Assembly (NCBI GenBank): GCA_965661765.1
Contig: CBFIFE010000017.1
Span: forward strand, 1 to 46,357
Direction: 5' to 3'
Source of the DNA: JBMYZL01 sp965661765
GTDB lineage: Bacteria > Bacteroidota > Bacteroidia > Flavobacteriales_D > Sanyastnellaceae
DNA: 46,357 bases
This document shows positions 1 through 8,777 of this stretch, one piece after another. The notes beneath the pieces are model-generated. The model saw only the letters and a list, made by a program, of their open reading frames with translations. It ran no database searches and was not told the origin of the DNA. The first letter of the stretch is position 1, and every line of letters starts with the position of its first letter. A program made the translations under genes and the position numbers.

Positions 1-1101
1 CAAGTCCTTCATCAAATCGGTCGGGGCGTTGCGAAGGTGCATGGGCACCGGAAGATCGCCGGTTTGCCTGACGAGTTGCTGAGCCGCACCGATGGCCTTG
101 TAGCTGGCGTTGCTTTTGGGGCTGGTGGCGAGGTAAATCGCGCACTGGCTGAGGACGATGCGACCTTCAGGCATGCCGATGCGTTCGATCGCCTCGAAGG
201 TTGTGGTGGCCATCACGAGGGCCGTGGGGTTGGCGAGACCGATGTCTTCGCTGGCGGAAATGATGAGTCGGCGGGCGATGAATTTGGCATCTTCTCCTCC
301 TTCAATCATCCTGGCCAAATAATACACCGCCGCATTCGGATCGCTTCCCCTGATGCTCTTGATGAAGGCCGAAATGATGTCATAATGCGACTCGCCCGTT
401 TTGTCATAAGCCACCGGATTTGCCTGAATGACGGCCTCCACTGCAGCATTGTCAATCCGAATGGGGTCCGGTCCGAGGCCATTGACCACCAACTCCAAAA
501 CATTCAGCAACCGACGGCCGTCCCCGCCAGATGCACGCAACAGTGCCCCCCACTCGATCACCGCAATGTCCCGTTGCCGCATGACATCGTCCCGGTCCAA
601 TGCGCTTTGCACCAGCGCCTTCAAGGTGGCCGTGGTGAAGGGCTGAAGCACGTAGGTTTGGCACCGGCTTCGCAAGGCGGGAATGACTTCGAAGGAAGGA
701 TTTTCCGTGGTGGCCCCGATCAAGGTGACCGATCCATCTTCCACTGCGCCGAGGAGGCTGTCTTGCTGCGACTTGCTGAACCGATGAATTTCGTCAATGA
801 AGAGAATGCTTCGGCCGCTGAACATGCCCGATTGCTTCGCGCTGCGGATGACCTCTCGAACTTCCTTCACACCGCTGTTGATCGCAGAAAGCTGTTGAAA
901 CGGCCTGTCCGCTGATTTTGCCAGGATGCGGGCCAAACTCGTCTTCCCTACCCCCGGCGGCCCCCACAAAATCATGGAGGGCAAAGTCCCATGGGTCAAC
1001 GCCCGCCGAAGGACAGTCCCCTCCCCCACCAAATGATCCTGGCCGAGGTAGTCGTCGAGCGATTGCGGTCGCATGCGCTCCGCCAGCGGCACATCTGTCA
1101 T
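1..1101 (-). CDS. rarA: Replication-associated recombination protein A (RarA/MgsA AAA+ ATPase), 3' end missing
   Basis: This is an AAA+ ATPase of the RarA/MgsA (Mgs1/WRNIP1) family, related to clamp-loader subunits and acting at stalled replication forks. The 367 codons present show Walker A GPPGVGKT (residues 47-54), Walker B with the DEIH box (about 99-106), the GATTENPSFE sensor region (about 129-138) and the start of the C-terminal tetramerisation part. Family members are usually somewhat over 400 residues, so the C-terminal tail lies beyond the left edge. The ATG at 1101 overlaps the stop of the upstream acyltransferase as ATGA (1098-1101), which supports both this start and translational coupling. 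Recognition is by family motifs and is firm; the biological role is that of the family. Confidence 0.93.
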   Translation of the reverse strand, partial: MTDVPLAERMRPQSLDDYLGQDHLVGEGTVLRRALTHGTLPSMILWGPPGVGKTSLARILAKSADRPFQQLSAINSGVKEVREVIRSAKQSGMFSGRSILFIDEIHRFSKSQQDSLLGAVEDGSVTLIGATTENPSFEVIPALRSRCQTYVLQPFTTATLKALVQSALDRDDVMRQRDIAVIEWGALLRASGGDGRRLLNVLELVVNGLGPDPIRIDNAAVEAVIQANPVAYDKTGESHYDIISAFIKSIRGSDPNAAVYYLARMIEGGEDAKFIARRLIISASEDIGLANPTALVMATTTFEAIERIGMPEGRIVLSQCAIYLATSPKSNASYKAIGAAQQLVRQTGDLPVPMHLRNAPTDLMKDL

Positions 1102-2000
1102 GACCCAACGACTTTTGATGGATGGCCAGATCGGGCGTTCAGAGGAACACCTTCAGGGCGTTTGTGCTTCCAACGTTTGTGCGACCACAACCATTCCGTG
1201 GGTGCCTGGCGGATGTCTTCCTCCAACAGTCCGATGCAACGGCGCAGCACATCACCGTCGGGCAACATTCTCGGAGCGTCTGTCACCAGTTCATATTCCG
1301 TCTCGTACCAGCCCCGCTTCAATTTCCGAATGTGACCAAAAATCACTGGCATGTCGTGCTGTCTGGCGAATTGTTCCAAGCCGTAATACCAAGCGGTTTC
1401 CTGGTTGAGAAATTCCGTCCACCAGGATTTCTTTGGGTCAGCCGGAGATTGATCGAAGCCCATCACAACGGCTACAGGATCCGAGAGGTGTTCGGCGACC
1501 CAGGATTTGGCCTCCCGCGTGGCAACCATTTTCAACCCGAACCGTTCCCGGGATTCGCGCATCGCCAGATCCATCGAGGGATTGGACAAACGCTTGTATA
1601 TGGCCATCGTCTTGTGCGGCACAGCTGCATCTGCGGTGAGGGCATACAATTCCCAATTGTTCATGTGGCCGCCAGCGATGAGAACACTGCGTCCAGATTC
1701 AAAAAAGGGTTGAAACACCTCGGAATTCTTGTGCACCATGCGGGCATGAGCCGACGCGCGAGAAACGGTGAAATGCTTGATGGATTCGACGGAAATGTCT
1801 GCGAAGTGTCGCATGAATTGACGATGCCATTTGCGCAAGGTGGACTCATCTGCGTCCGGGAAACTGCGACGCAAATTGTTGAGGACAACAGCTTTTCGGT
1901 AGCCCAAGATTTGGCCCAAAACAAACGCTGCAAAGCCAGCGACCCCGTGCAAGGCCCCATAAGGCAACCGACTCAGCATGCGCAGAATTCCAACCATCAT
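1098..2000 (-). CDS. LpxL/HtrB-like lysophospholipid (lipid A) acyltransferase
   Basis: A 300-residue member of the LpxL/HtrB family, inner-membrane enzymes that transfer a fatty acyl chain to lipid A precursors or related lipids. An N-terminal hydrophobic stretch (about 15-35) is followed by the catalytic HxxxxE box in GGHMNNWE (H112, E117). Further conserved pieces follow, such as GFDQSP, where family members often have a similar segment, and the C-terminal W-SHKRWK region. Length matches the family. Two tandem ATGs (2000 and 1997) are possible starts. The MBL hydrolase stop lies nine bases upstream and rarA overlaps by four bases downstream, so the three are probably one operon. Which lipid is acylated cannot be read from the sequence. 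Confidence 0.88.
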   Translation of the reverse strand: MMVGILRMLSRLPYGALHGVAGFAAFVLGQILGYRKAVVLNNLRRSFPDADESTLRKWHRQFMRHFADISVESIKHFTVSRASAHARMVHKNSEVFQPFFESGRSVLIAGGHMNNWELYALTADAAVPHKTMAIYKRLSNPSMDLAMRESRERFGLKMVATREAKSWVAEHLSDPVAVVMGFDQSPADPKKSWWTEFLNQETAWYYGLEQFARQHDMPVIFGHIRKLKRGWYETEYELVTDAPRMLPDGDVLRRCIGLLEEDIRQAPTEWLWSHKRWKHKRPEGVPLNARSGHPSKVVGS

Positions 2001-2009
2001 TTTTTCAGT

Positions 2010-2798
2010 TCATCGATTCAATCCTTCTCCCACACTGCTGATTTGCAATCCGTCATGCGAGAGAAAAACCCCTTGCGGCAGTGTTGCTTGTACCTCCGCA
2101 TGTCGCCCCATCTGATGTGACAAATGGATCAAATATGTGGCTCGAGCGCCCACCTTTTCCGCGATGGCCAAAGCTTCTTCCAAGGTGAAGTGGGACACGT
2201 GAGCTTCCTTGCGCAAGGCATTCAGCACCAACACATCCACACCCTGCAATCGCTGCCAGGTCAAATCGTCGAAGGCGTTGGCATCCGTGATGTAGGCCAG
2301 CCCACCCACCCGAAAGCCCAAAACGGGCATCTCGCGGTGCATCACCGGCAACGGCCACCAGGTCACCTCCTGGATGTCGAAGGGGTCGGTCCCAATGGTT
2401 CGCAAGTCTACGGCCGGCACCCCTGGATATTTGTCCTCGGAAAAAACGTAATGAAATTCCCTGCGCAACGCCGCCTGCACAGCTGGCGTGGCATACACCG
2501 GCATGTCCCTTTGAAGTCGAAAATTGAAGGCCCGAATGTCGTCCATGCCCGCCACATGGTCCTTGTGCTCATGCGTATAGACCACGCCATCAAGGTGGTC
2601 CACCTGCTCCCGAAGCATTTGCTGGCGAAAGTCGGGGCCTGTATCCACCACAACCCGCATTCCCTCGGCCTCGATGAGGACGCTCGATCGCAACCGATCG
2701 TCCCGGACATCCTCAGAAGTGCACACCTCACACGTGCACCCAATCACGGGAACCCCCTGAGAGGTGCCCGTGCCAAGGAATGTCAATTGTACATGCAT
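2010..2798 (-). CDS. MBL-fold metallohydrolase, PhnP-like phosphodiesterase family
   Basis: A 262-residue metallo-beta-lactamase-fold protein. The N-terminus GTGTSQGVPVIGC followed by C-x-C-x2-C (C21, C23, C26) is the PhnP-type extra zinc site. The metal motif THEHKDH (H76, H78, D80, H81) and a later YITDAN aspartate complete the two-metal centre. Relatives include PhnP (phosphoribosyl cyclic phosphodiesterase) and tRNase Z-like enzymes. No phosphonate genes lie nearby, so a PhnP role is not implied and a general cyclic-phosphodiesterase activity is the safest inference. The start is ATG 2798. A one-mismatch -7 element (TAACTTCG, minus strand of 2803-2810) sits only four bases before it, so the leader may be very short. 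Confidence 0.85.
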   Translation of the reverse strand: MHVQLTFLGTGTSQGVPVIGCTCEVCTSEDVRDDRLRSSVLIEAEGMRVVVDTGPDFRQQMLREQVDHLDGVVYTHEHKDHVAGMDDIRAFNFRLQRDMPVYATPAVQAALRREFHYVFSEDKYPGVPAVDLRTIGTDPFDIQEVTWWPLPVMHREMPVLGFRVGGLAYITDANAFDDLTWQRLQGVDVLVLNALRKEAHVSHFTLEEALAIAEKVGARATYLIHLSHQMGRHAEVQATLPQGVFLSHDGLQISSVGEGLNR

Positions 2799-2826
2799 GG
2801 CGCGAAGTTACAGCCCCTTCGGTTTG

Positions 2827-2834
2827 TACCTTTG
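2827..2834 (+). promoter_or_regulatory. Bacteroidota -7 promoter element TACCTTTG
   Basis: The octamer matches the phylum consensus TAnnTTTG exactly. No convincing TTTG -33 box is present at the usual spacing. It lies inside the reading frame that would start at ATG 2793, so transcription would begin near 2840. That favours the TTG at 2853 as the true start of the downstream gene. Confidence 0.55.
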
Positions 2835-2852
2835 AGGCAAACACCGCAAGTT

Positions 2853-4346
2853 TTGGATTCCAACCGCGTCATCCTCTCCGCCAAGCAAAAGGCCCTTCGG
2901 ATCAACTTGAATCAAGATCTGTACGGAACGTTCGCCGAAATTGGCGCTGGTCAAGAAGTTGTTCGGCATTTTTTTCGTGCAGGTGGGGCCTCGGGGACCA
3001 TTGCGAAGACCATTTCGGCATACGACAAAGACTTTTCGGATGCCATTTACGGACAGGAAGCGAAAGGCCGGTATGTCTGTGAGAGTCGCTTGGTCAAGAT
3101 GCTCGATTATGAGTACAATCTCATCGAAGATCGGCTCAGTCGTGCACAACACCCGACGAAGCATTTCTTCGCCTTTGCCAACACCGTGGCGACAATCAAC
3201 TACCACAAGACCATCCAAGGTCATGGCTGGTTTGGTTTGAAGTTTCAGAGTTCGCCTGAAGCGCCAGCGAACACCGTTTTGCTGCACGCCCGACTTCATG
3301 AGCAGGACGCACTGCTTCAGCAGCAGACCACGGGAATTCTTGGCGTCAATCTGATTTATGGATGTCTGTTTTTCCACAAACGGCCGAAGGACCTGCTCAA
3401 ATCGCTTTACGATGATTTGGACCGTGATCAAGTCGAAATCGACATGATTCAAATGAATGGTCCGGATTTTTCTGATGTGGACAACCGGTTGCTATCGCTG
3501 CAATTGGTCAAAAACGGCATGACAGATGCTGTCATCTTCTCCCCCGATGGAAGGAACTTGCAAGCCGCTGATGTGCTCTACAAAAAGAACATCTTGGCCA
3601 TTCGCGGTTCCTTTCGGCCGGTGACCAAGGTGAACATTGACATGATTGCCAAGGGATTGAGGAGATTCAAACAAGAGGCCAAGGTGGACCAAAGGAATCT
3701 CCAAGTCCTCTTCGAAATCACCTTGAACAATTTGTCCGCCGAGGGTGACATTGATGAAAAGGATTTCCTGGACAGGGCGGATGTGCTGTGCTCGATCGGG
3801 CAAACCGTTCTGATTTCGAATTACCAGAAGTACTACAAGCTGGTTGAGTTCTTCTCTCGGTACACAAAGAAGCGCATGGGCCTCATCCTAGGCGCAAACA
3901 CCATGGCAGAGGTCTTCAATGAAAAGTACTACCGCGATTTGAACGGTGGAATTTTGGAGGCCTTCGGAATTTTGTTCTCGAGGGACTTGAAGATCTACTT
4001 GTATCCTTGGTTGGATGAAAAGTCCAAAGAACTTTGGACCACCGAGACCACTCCGATCCACCCGCGCCTGAAGCCCCTATTTGATTATTTGTTGTTCAAC
4101 AAGCGGATTTCTGACATCAAGGATTACGACGAAGAAATTCTGAGCATTTTCTCCAAAGAGGCCTTGCAGCGCATCAAGTCGGGGGACGAGGGCTGGGAGC
4201 ACATGGTGCCAGATTTCGTCGATCGGGTGATCAAGGAGAAGTGCCTGTTTGGATATTGTGGGGCGCTGCCCAACAGCGATGAGAGGAGCCTCGAAGACGC
4301 CGCACTGGCTGCGGCGAGGGCCATCAACCCGCCCACAGGAAACTGA
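2853..4346 (+). CDS. Conserved Bacteroidota protein of unknown function
   Basis: I recognise this as a conserved family, often given unreliable labels in databases, but not as an enzyme of known function. It is 497 residues long from TTG 2853. The most striking part is the N-terminus, with FAEIGAGQEVVRHFF, then GGASGTIAKT and SAYDKDFSDAIYG. No signal peptide or membrane helix is apparent, so it is probably cytosolic. An ATG at 2793 is in frame but lies upstream of the -7 element at 2827-2834, and the 20 residues it adds look unlike protein; TTG 2853 is therefore preferred. The gene is divergent from the MBL hydrolase and convergent with rpoC, with a shared terminator between. It appears to be a single-gene transcript. 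Confidence 0.8.
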   Translation: MDSNRVILSAKQKALRINLNQDLYGTFAEIGAGQEVVRHFFRAGGASGTIAKTISAYDKDFSDAIYGQEAKGRYVCESRLVKMLDYEYNLIEDRLSRAQHPTKHFFAFANTVATINYHKTIQGHGWFGLKFQSSPEAPANTVLLHARLHEQDALLQQQTTGILGVNLIYGCLFFHKRPKDLLKSLYDDLDRDQVEIDMIQMNGPDFSDVDNRLLSLQLVKNGMTDAVIFSPDGRNLQAADVLYKKNILAIRGSFRPVTKVNIDMIAKGLRRFKQEAKVDQRNLQVLFEITLNNLSAEGDIDEKDFLDRADVLCSIGQTVLISNYQKYYKLVEFFSRYTKKRMGLILGANTMAEVFNEKYYRDLNGGILEAFGILFSRDLKIYLYPWLDEKSKELWTTETTPIHPRLKPLFDYLLFNKRISDIKDYDEEILSIFSKEALQRIKSGDEGWEHMVPDFVDRVIKEKCLFGYCGALPNSDERSLEDAALAAARAINPPTGN

Positions 4347-4404
4347 ATTCTGTAAGGGAGTTCTCGCAACACTCCACCACGCATTCCGTTGTTTTGGCAA
4401 AAGC

Positions 4405-4439
4405 AAAAAGCCGCTCTCGAATCGAGAGCGGCTTTTTTT
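4405..4439. terminator. Bidirectional rho-independent terminator
   Basis: A ten-base-pair GC-rich stem (GCCGCTCTCG / CGAGAGCGGC) with an AAT loop is flanked by five A's on the left and seven T's on the right. It sits between the convergent plus-strand gene ending at 4346 and rpoC ending at 4462, and can serve both directions. Confidence 0.9.
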
Positions 4440-4461
4440 GTACGAATCTTGCCTCGTCAGG

Positions 4462-7400
4462 TCAAGCGTTAGAGGCCTCGACGAGTTTCTGCGCCTCCAT
4501 CACTTCTTCAAGCTCCTCCCGGGTCGCCACCTTCGTGTCGTTGAACGCACGGGTGCCGGTGCCTGCAGGAATCAAATGCCCGACAATCACATTCTCCTTC
4601 AAGCCCAACAAGAAGTCCTGTTTTCCGGAGACAGCCGCCTCATTGAGGACTTTCGTGGTCTCCTGGAACGACGCTGCCGAAATGAATGATTTTGTTTGCA
4701 ACGAAGCACGTGTGATCCCTTGAAGCAAGGGGCGCGCTGTCGCTGGAATGGCATCCCGGCCTTCAGCGAGCGTCAAGTCACGCCTGCGCAGTGAACTGTT
4801 GACGTCGCGAAGGCGTCGGGCAGTCACCATTTGGCCCACTTTCAACTCTTCTGTCTCACCGGCTTCCGTGATGACAACCATTCCGAAAATCCGATCATTT
4901 TCTCGCATGAAATCGGACTTTTCAGCCAGTTGCTTTTCCAAGAATCGGGTATCTCCGGGATCCTCAATGACGACTTTTTTCATCATTTGACGAACGATGA
5001 CTTCAAAGTGCTTGTCATTGATTTTCACGCCCTGGAGTCGGTATACGTCTTGAATCTCATTGACGATGTACTCCTGGACTGCCGTCGGCCCCATGATGTC
5101 CAAAATGTCGATGGGCGTAATGGCCCCATCGGACAATGGCATGCCAGCACGGACGAAGTCGTTGTCTTGGACCAAAATGTGCTTCGACAAAGGCACCAAG
5201 TACTTGTACTTGTCTCCAACACGGGACTCCACGATGATTTCGCGGTTGCCCCGCTTGATCTTGCCGTAAGTCACAATGCCATCCACCTGCGAAACCACGG
5301 CAGGATTCGATGGGTTCCGTGCCTCGAACAACTCGGTGACACGCGGCAATCCCCCTGTAATGTCACCAGACTTGCCTGCAACCCTTGGGATTTTGCAAAG
5401 AATTTGGCCAATGGTGGCCGTATCACCTTCTTGAACAGAAAGGTGAGCGCCTACAGGCAGAGAGTAAGTCTTGAGGATCTCTTTGTCCTTGCCCATGACC
5501 AAAATGGCTGGGTTCTTCTTCTTGTCCTTTGTTTCTGTGATCACAATCTCACGGAAACCGGTTTGTTCATCCAACTCCTCGCGATAGGTCACACCCTCTT
5601 CGATCATCTCGAATTTGATGGTGCCAGTCTCCTCGCTGATGATGACGTTGTTGTAGGGATCCCAAGTGCAAATCGATTCGCCTTTTGCGATTTTGTCCCC
5701 TGAGAATTTTCTCAGAACAGAACCGTAAGGCAATATGATCGTGGACAGCGCCACGTTGGTCTCTGGATCGATGACCTTGAACTCCGCTGAACGCGAAACA
5801 ACAATCACCTCTTTTTCTCCCTCTTGGTTCACGCGAGTGACCTCCCTCAAATCGTCAATTTCAACGACACCGTCGAATTTGACTGTGATTTGGTTCTCAT
5901 CCGAAATCTTCGAGGCTGTACCCCCAACGTGGAACGTCCGCAAAGTCAACTGGGTTCCCGGCTCACCGATGGACTGGGCAGCAATGACACCAACCGCCTC
6001 TCCAACCTGCACCATCCTTGCTGTGGCCAAATTCCTTCCGTAGCACTTGGAACAAACACCCTGAGGTGATTCACAAGTCAAGACCGAACGAACCTCCACC
6101 TCGTCAACCCCAGCAGCTTCAACACGCTTGGCCAAATTCGGTGTGATTTCGTCTCCACTTTTCACAATGACCTCGGATGTCAAAGGATCCATGATGTCGT
6201 TGACTGTGACACGACCGACAATGCGATCGCCGATGCCCTCAACAATCTCATCGCTCTTGCGCAATGGGACGGCAATCACACCACGCAGGGACAAACAGTC
6301 TTCCTCTGTGATGATGACGTCTTGGGCCACATCCACAAGTCGACGCGTCAAGTAACCTGCGTCGGCTGTTTTCAATGCCGTATCCGCGAGACCTTTCCTT
6401 GCACCGTGAGTAGAAATGAAGTACTCCAGAATGGAAAGTCCTTCCTTAAAGTTGGACAAAATCGGATTCTCAATAATGTCTTGACCACCGGTGGCAGAGG
6501 ACTTCTGCGGCTTGGCCATCAGCCCCCGCATACCAGACAACTGACGAATCTGTTCCTTGGATCCCCTTGCACCGGAGTGCATCATCATATAAATGGAGTT
6601 GAATCCCTGACGATCCGTTTCGATGCGATCCATCAAAATGTTCGTCAAACGAGAATTCGTGTGTGTCCAGATGTCAATGATTTGGTTGTAACGCTCGTTG
6701 TTCGTGATGAGTCCCATGTTGTAGTTCTCCATCACCTCTGCGACTTGCTGCTTGGCTTGGTCGACAAGTTTGTCCTTTTCCGGCGGAATGATGACGTCGT
6801 TCAAGTTGAAAGACAGTCCACCTTTGAAAGCCATGTAGAAGCCCAAATTCTTGATGTCATCGAGGAATTGCGCCGCTCTTGGCACACTCGTTGAGTTCAG
6901 GACATGGGAGATGATTCCGCGCAAGGACTTCTTCGTCAGCAGCTCGTTGATGTAACCCGCCTCGATGGGGACGTATTCGTTGAACAACACACGACCGCAT
7001 GTGGTGTCGATGATGGAGGCATTCCCCTCCGCGTCCACGTAGCGCATTTTGATCGCAGCATGCAAGGCGAGCTTTCCTTCTTGGTATGCAATTCTCACCT
7101 CCTCTGGCGAATAGCAGACCATGCCCTCTCCTTTGACCACAAAATCTTCTGTGGACTTCCGCTCTTTCGTGATGTAATACAGCCCCAACACCATGTCCTG
7201 AGAGGGAACCGCAATCGGCGCACCGTTGGCCGGATTGAGAATGTTGTGAGACGCCAACATCAACAGCTGCGCTTCCAAGATGGCAGCACTGCCCAATGGC
7301 AAGTGAACGGCCATTTGGTCACCATCGAAGTCAGCATTGAAAGCTGTACAAGCCAATGGATGCAACTGAATCGCCTTGCCCTCGATCAGCTTGGGCTGAA

Positions 7401-8763
7401 AGGCCTGAATGCCCAAACGGTGAAGGGTCGGTGCTCGGTTCAGCAGAACTGGATGCCCCTTCATGACGTTCTCCAAGATGTCCCAAACAACTGGATCCTT
7501 GGCGTCCACAATTTTCTTGGCCGACTTCACTGTCTTCACAATGCCACGCTCTATCATCTTTCGAATGATGAATGGCTTGTACAGTTCCGCAGCCATGTTC
7601 TTGGGCAGACCGCACTCATGCAACTTCAAGTCAGGCCCGACCACAATGACAGAACGCGCTGAATAGTCCACACGCTTTCCGAGCAGGTTTTGGCGGAAAC
7701 GGCCTTGCTTTCCCTTCAGGCTGTCCGACAACGACTTCAACGGTCGATTGCTCTCGGTCTTCACCGCAGATGACTTTCTGCTGTTGTCGAAAAGACTATC
7801 GACAGCTTCTTGGAGCATGCGCTTCTCATTGCGCAAGATGACTTCCGGCGCCTTGATCTCCACGAGGCGCTTCAATCGGTTGTTGCGAATGATGACTCGA
7901 CGATACAAATCGTTCAAATCGGACGTCGCAAATCGTCCACCATCAAGCGGCACAAGCGGACGCAATTCTGGTGGGATCACAGGAACAACTTTCACGATCA
8001 TCCATTCTGGACGATTTTCAATTCGGCTGTTCGCATCGCGCAGCGCCTCGACCACCTGCAGACGCTTGAGCGCCTCGCTCTTCCGCTGTTGAGAAGTCTC
8101 TGTGTTCGCCTTGTGGCGCAACTCATAACTCAACTCGTCCAACTCCAAACCTTGAAGCATGTCATACAGCGCCTCGGCCCCCATCTTCGCAATGAATTTG
8201 TTGGGGTCCTTGTCATCCAGGTATTGGTTCTCCTTTGGCAAGCTATCGAGGATGTCCAAGTATTCCTCTTCTGTCAAGAAATCATTGACCATCAATTCGG
8301 CCTCATCTGGCCCCTTGGCAATGCCTGGCTGGATGACAACGTAGCGTTCGTAATAAATGATTTGGTCCAATTTCTTCGAAGGAAGGCCCAAGAGGTAGCC
8401 AATCTTGTTGGGCAAACTCTTGAAGTACCAAATGTGTGCTACTGGAACGACAAGCTGGATGTGTCCCATCCGCTCCCGCCGAACTTTTTTCTCAGTCACT
8501 TCCACACCACAGCGATCACAAACGATGCCTTTGTATCGGATGCGCTTGTATTTGCCGCAATGGCATTCGAAATCCTTGACAGGGCCAAAAATTCGCTCAC
8601 AAAACAGGCCATCACGTTCCGGCTTGTACGTCCGATAATTGATGGTTTCGGGCTTGAGCACCTCTCCGTGCGACTGCTCGAGAATCATTTCCGGCGATGC
8701 CAACGAGATGGTAATCGTGTTGAAATCGCTGGTGAGTTGCTTGGGATTTTTTTGCGTGAACAT
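4462..8763 (-). CDS. rpoC: DNA-directed RNA polymerase subunit beta'
   Basis: The 1433-residue beta' subunit of RNA polymerase, essential for transcription. The N-terminal zinc site is C67, C69, C82, C85. The catalytic NADFDGDQM motif gives the Mg2+-binding aspartates D478, D480 and D482. The second cysteine cluster (CESPQGVCSKCYG) is intact, and the chain ends in the usual trigger-loop and C-terminal parts. The start at ATG 8763 is 14 bases after the rpoB stop, so the two are cotranscribed. Transcription ends at the hairpin 4405-4439. Nothing is truncated or unusual for the phylum. Confidence 0.98.
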   Translation of the reverse strand: MFTQKNPKQLTSDFNTITISLASPEMILEQSHGEVLKPETINYRTYKPERDGLFCERIFGPVKDFECHCGKYKRIRYKGIVCDRCGVEVTEKKVRRERMGHIQLVVPVAHIWYFKSLPNKIGYLLGLPSKKLDQIIYYERYVVIQPGIAKGPDEAELMVNDFLTEEEYLDILDSLPKENQYLDDKDPNKFIAKMGAEALYDMLQGLELDELSYELRHKANTETSQQRKSEALKRLQVVEALRDANSRIENRPEWMIVKVVPVIPPELRPLVPLDGGRFATSDLNDLYRRVIIRNNRLKRLVEIKAPEVILRNEKRMLQEAVDSLFDNSRKSSAVKTESNRPLKSLSDSLKGKQGRFRQNLLGKRVDYSARSVIVVGPDLKLHECGLPKNMAAELYKPFIIRKMIERGIVKTVKSAKKIVDAKDPVVWDILENVMKGHPVLLNRAPTLHRLGIQAFQPKLIEGKAIQLHPLACTAFNADFDGDQMAVHLPLGSAAILEAQLLMLASHNILNPANGAPIAVPSQDMVLGLYYITKERKSTEDFVVKGEGMVCYSPEEVRIAYQEGKLALHAAIKMRYVDAEGNASIIDTTCGRVLFNEYVPIEAGYINELLTKKSLRGIISHVLNSTSVPRAAQFLDDIKNLGFYMAFKGGLSFNLNDVIIPPEKDKLVDQAKQQVAEVMENYNMGLITNNERYNQIIDIWTHTNSRLTNILMDRIETDRQGFNSIYMMMHSGARGSKEQIRQLSGMRGLMAKPQKSSATGGQDIIENPILSNFKEGLSILEYFISTHGARKGLADTALKTADAGYLTRRLVDVAQDVIITEEDCLSLRGVIAVPLRKSDEIVEGIGDRIVGRVTVNDIMDPLTSEVIVKSGDEITPNLAKRVEAAGVDEVEVRSVLTCESPQGVCSKCYGRNLATARMVQVGEAVGVIAAQSIGEPGTQLTLRTFHVGGTASKISDENQITVKFDGVVEIDDLREVTRVNQEGEKEVIVVSRSAEFKVIDPETNVALSTIILPYGSVLRKFSGDKIAKGESICTWDPYNNVIISEETGTIKFEMIEEGVTYREELDEQTGFREIVITETKDKKKNPAILVMGKDKEILKTYSLPVGAHLSVQEGDTATIGQILCKIPRVAGKSGDITGGLPRVTELFEARNPSNPAVVSQVDGIVTYGKIKRGNREIIVESRVGDKYKYLVPLSKHILVQDNDFVRAGMPLSDGAITPIDILDIMGPTAVQEYIVNEIQDVYRLQGVKINDKHFEVIVRQMMKKVVIEDPGDTRFLEKQLAEKSDFMRENDRIFGMVVITEAGETEELKVGQMVTARRLRDVNSSLRRRDLTLAEGRDAIPATARPLLQGITRASLQTKSFISAASFQETTKVLNEAAVSGKQDFLLGLKENVIVGHLIPAGTGTRAFNDTKVATREELEEVMEAQKLVEASNA

Positions 8764-8777
8764 GTTGTTCTAACTGA

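Noticed and set aside
1..915. A 292-codon plus-strand frame over rarA
   Set aside because: rarA on the minus strand shows Walker A, Walker B and sensor motifs; the plus-strand frame is its shadow.
2124..2792. In-frame extension of the gene at 2853 upstream through the MBL hydrolase
   Set aside because: The extension is antisense to the MBL-fold gene and the residues lack similarity to the family; promoter position favours a later start.
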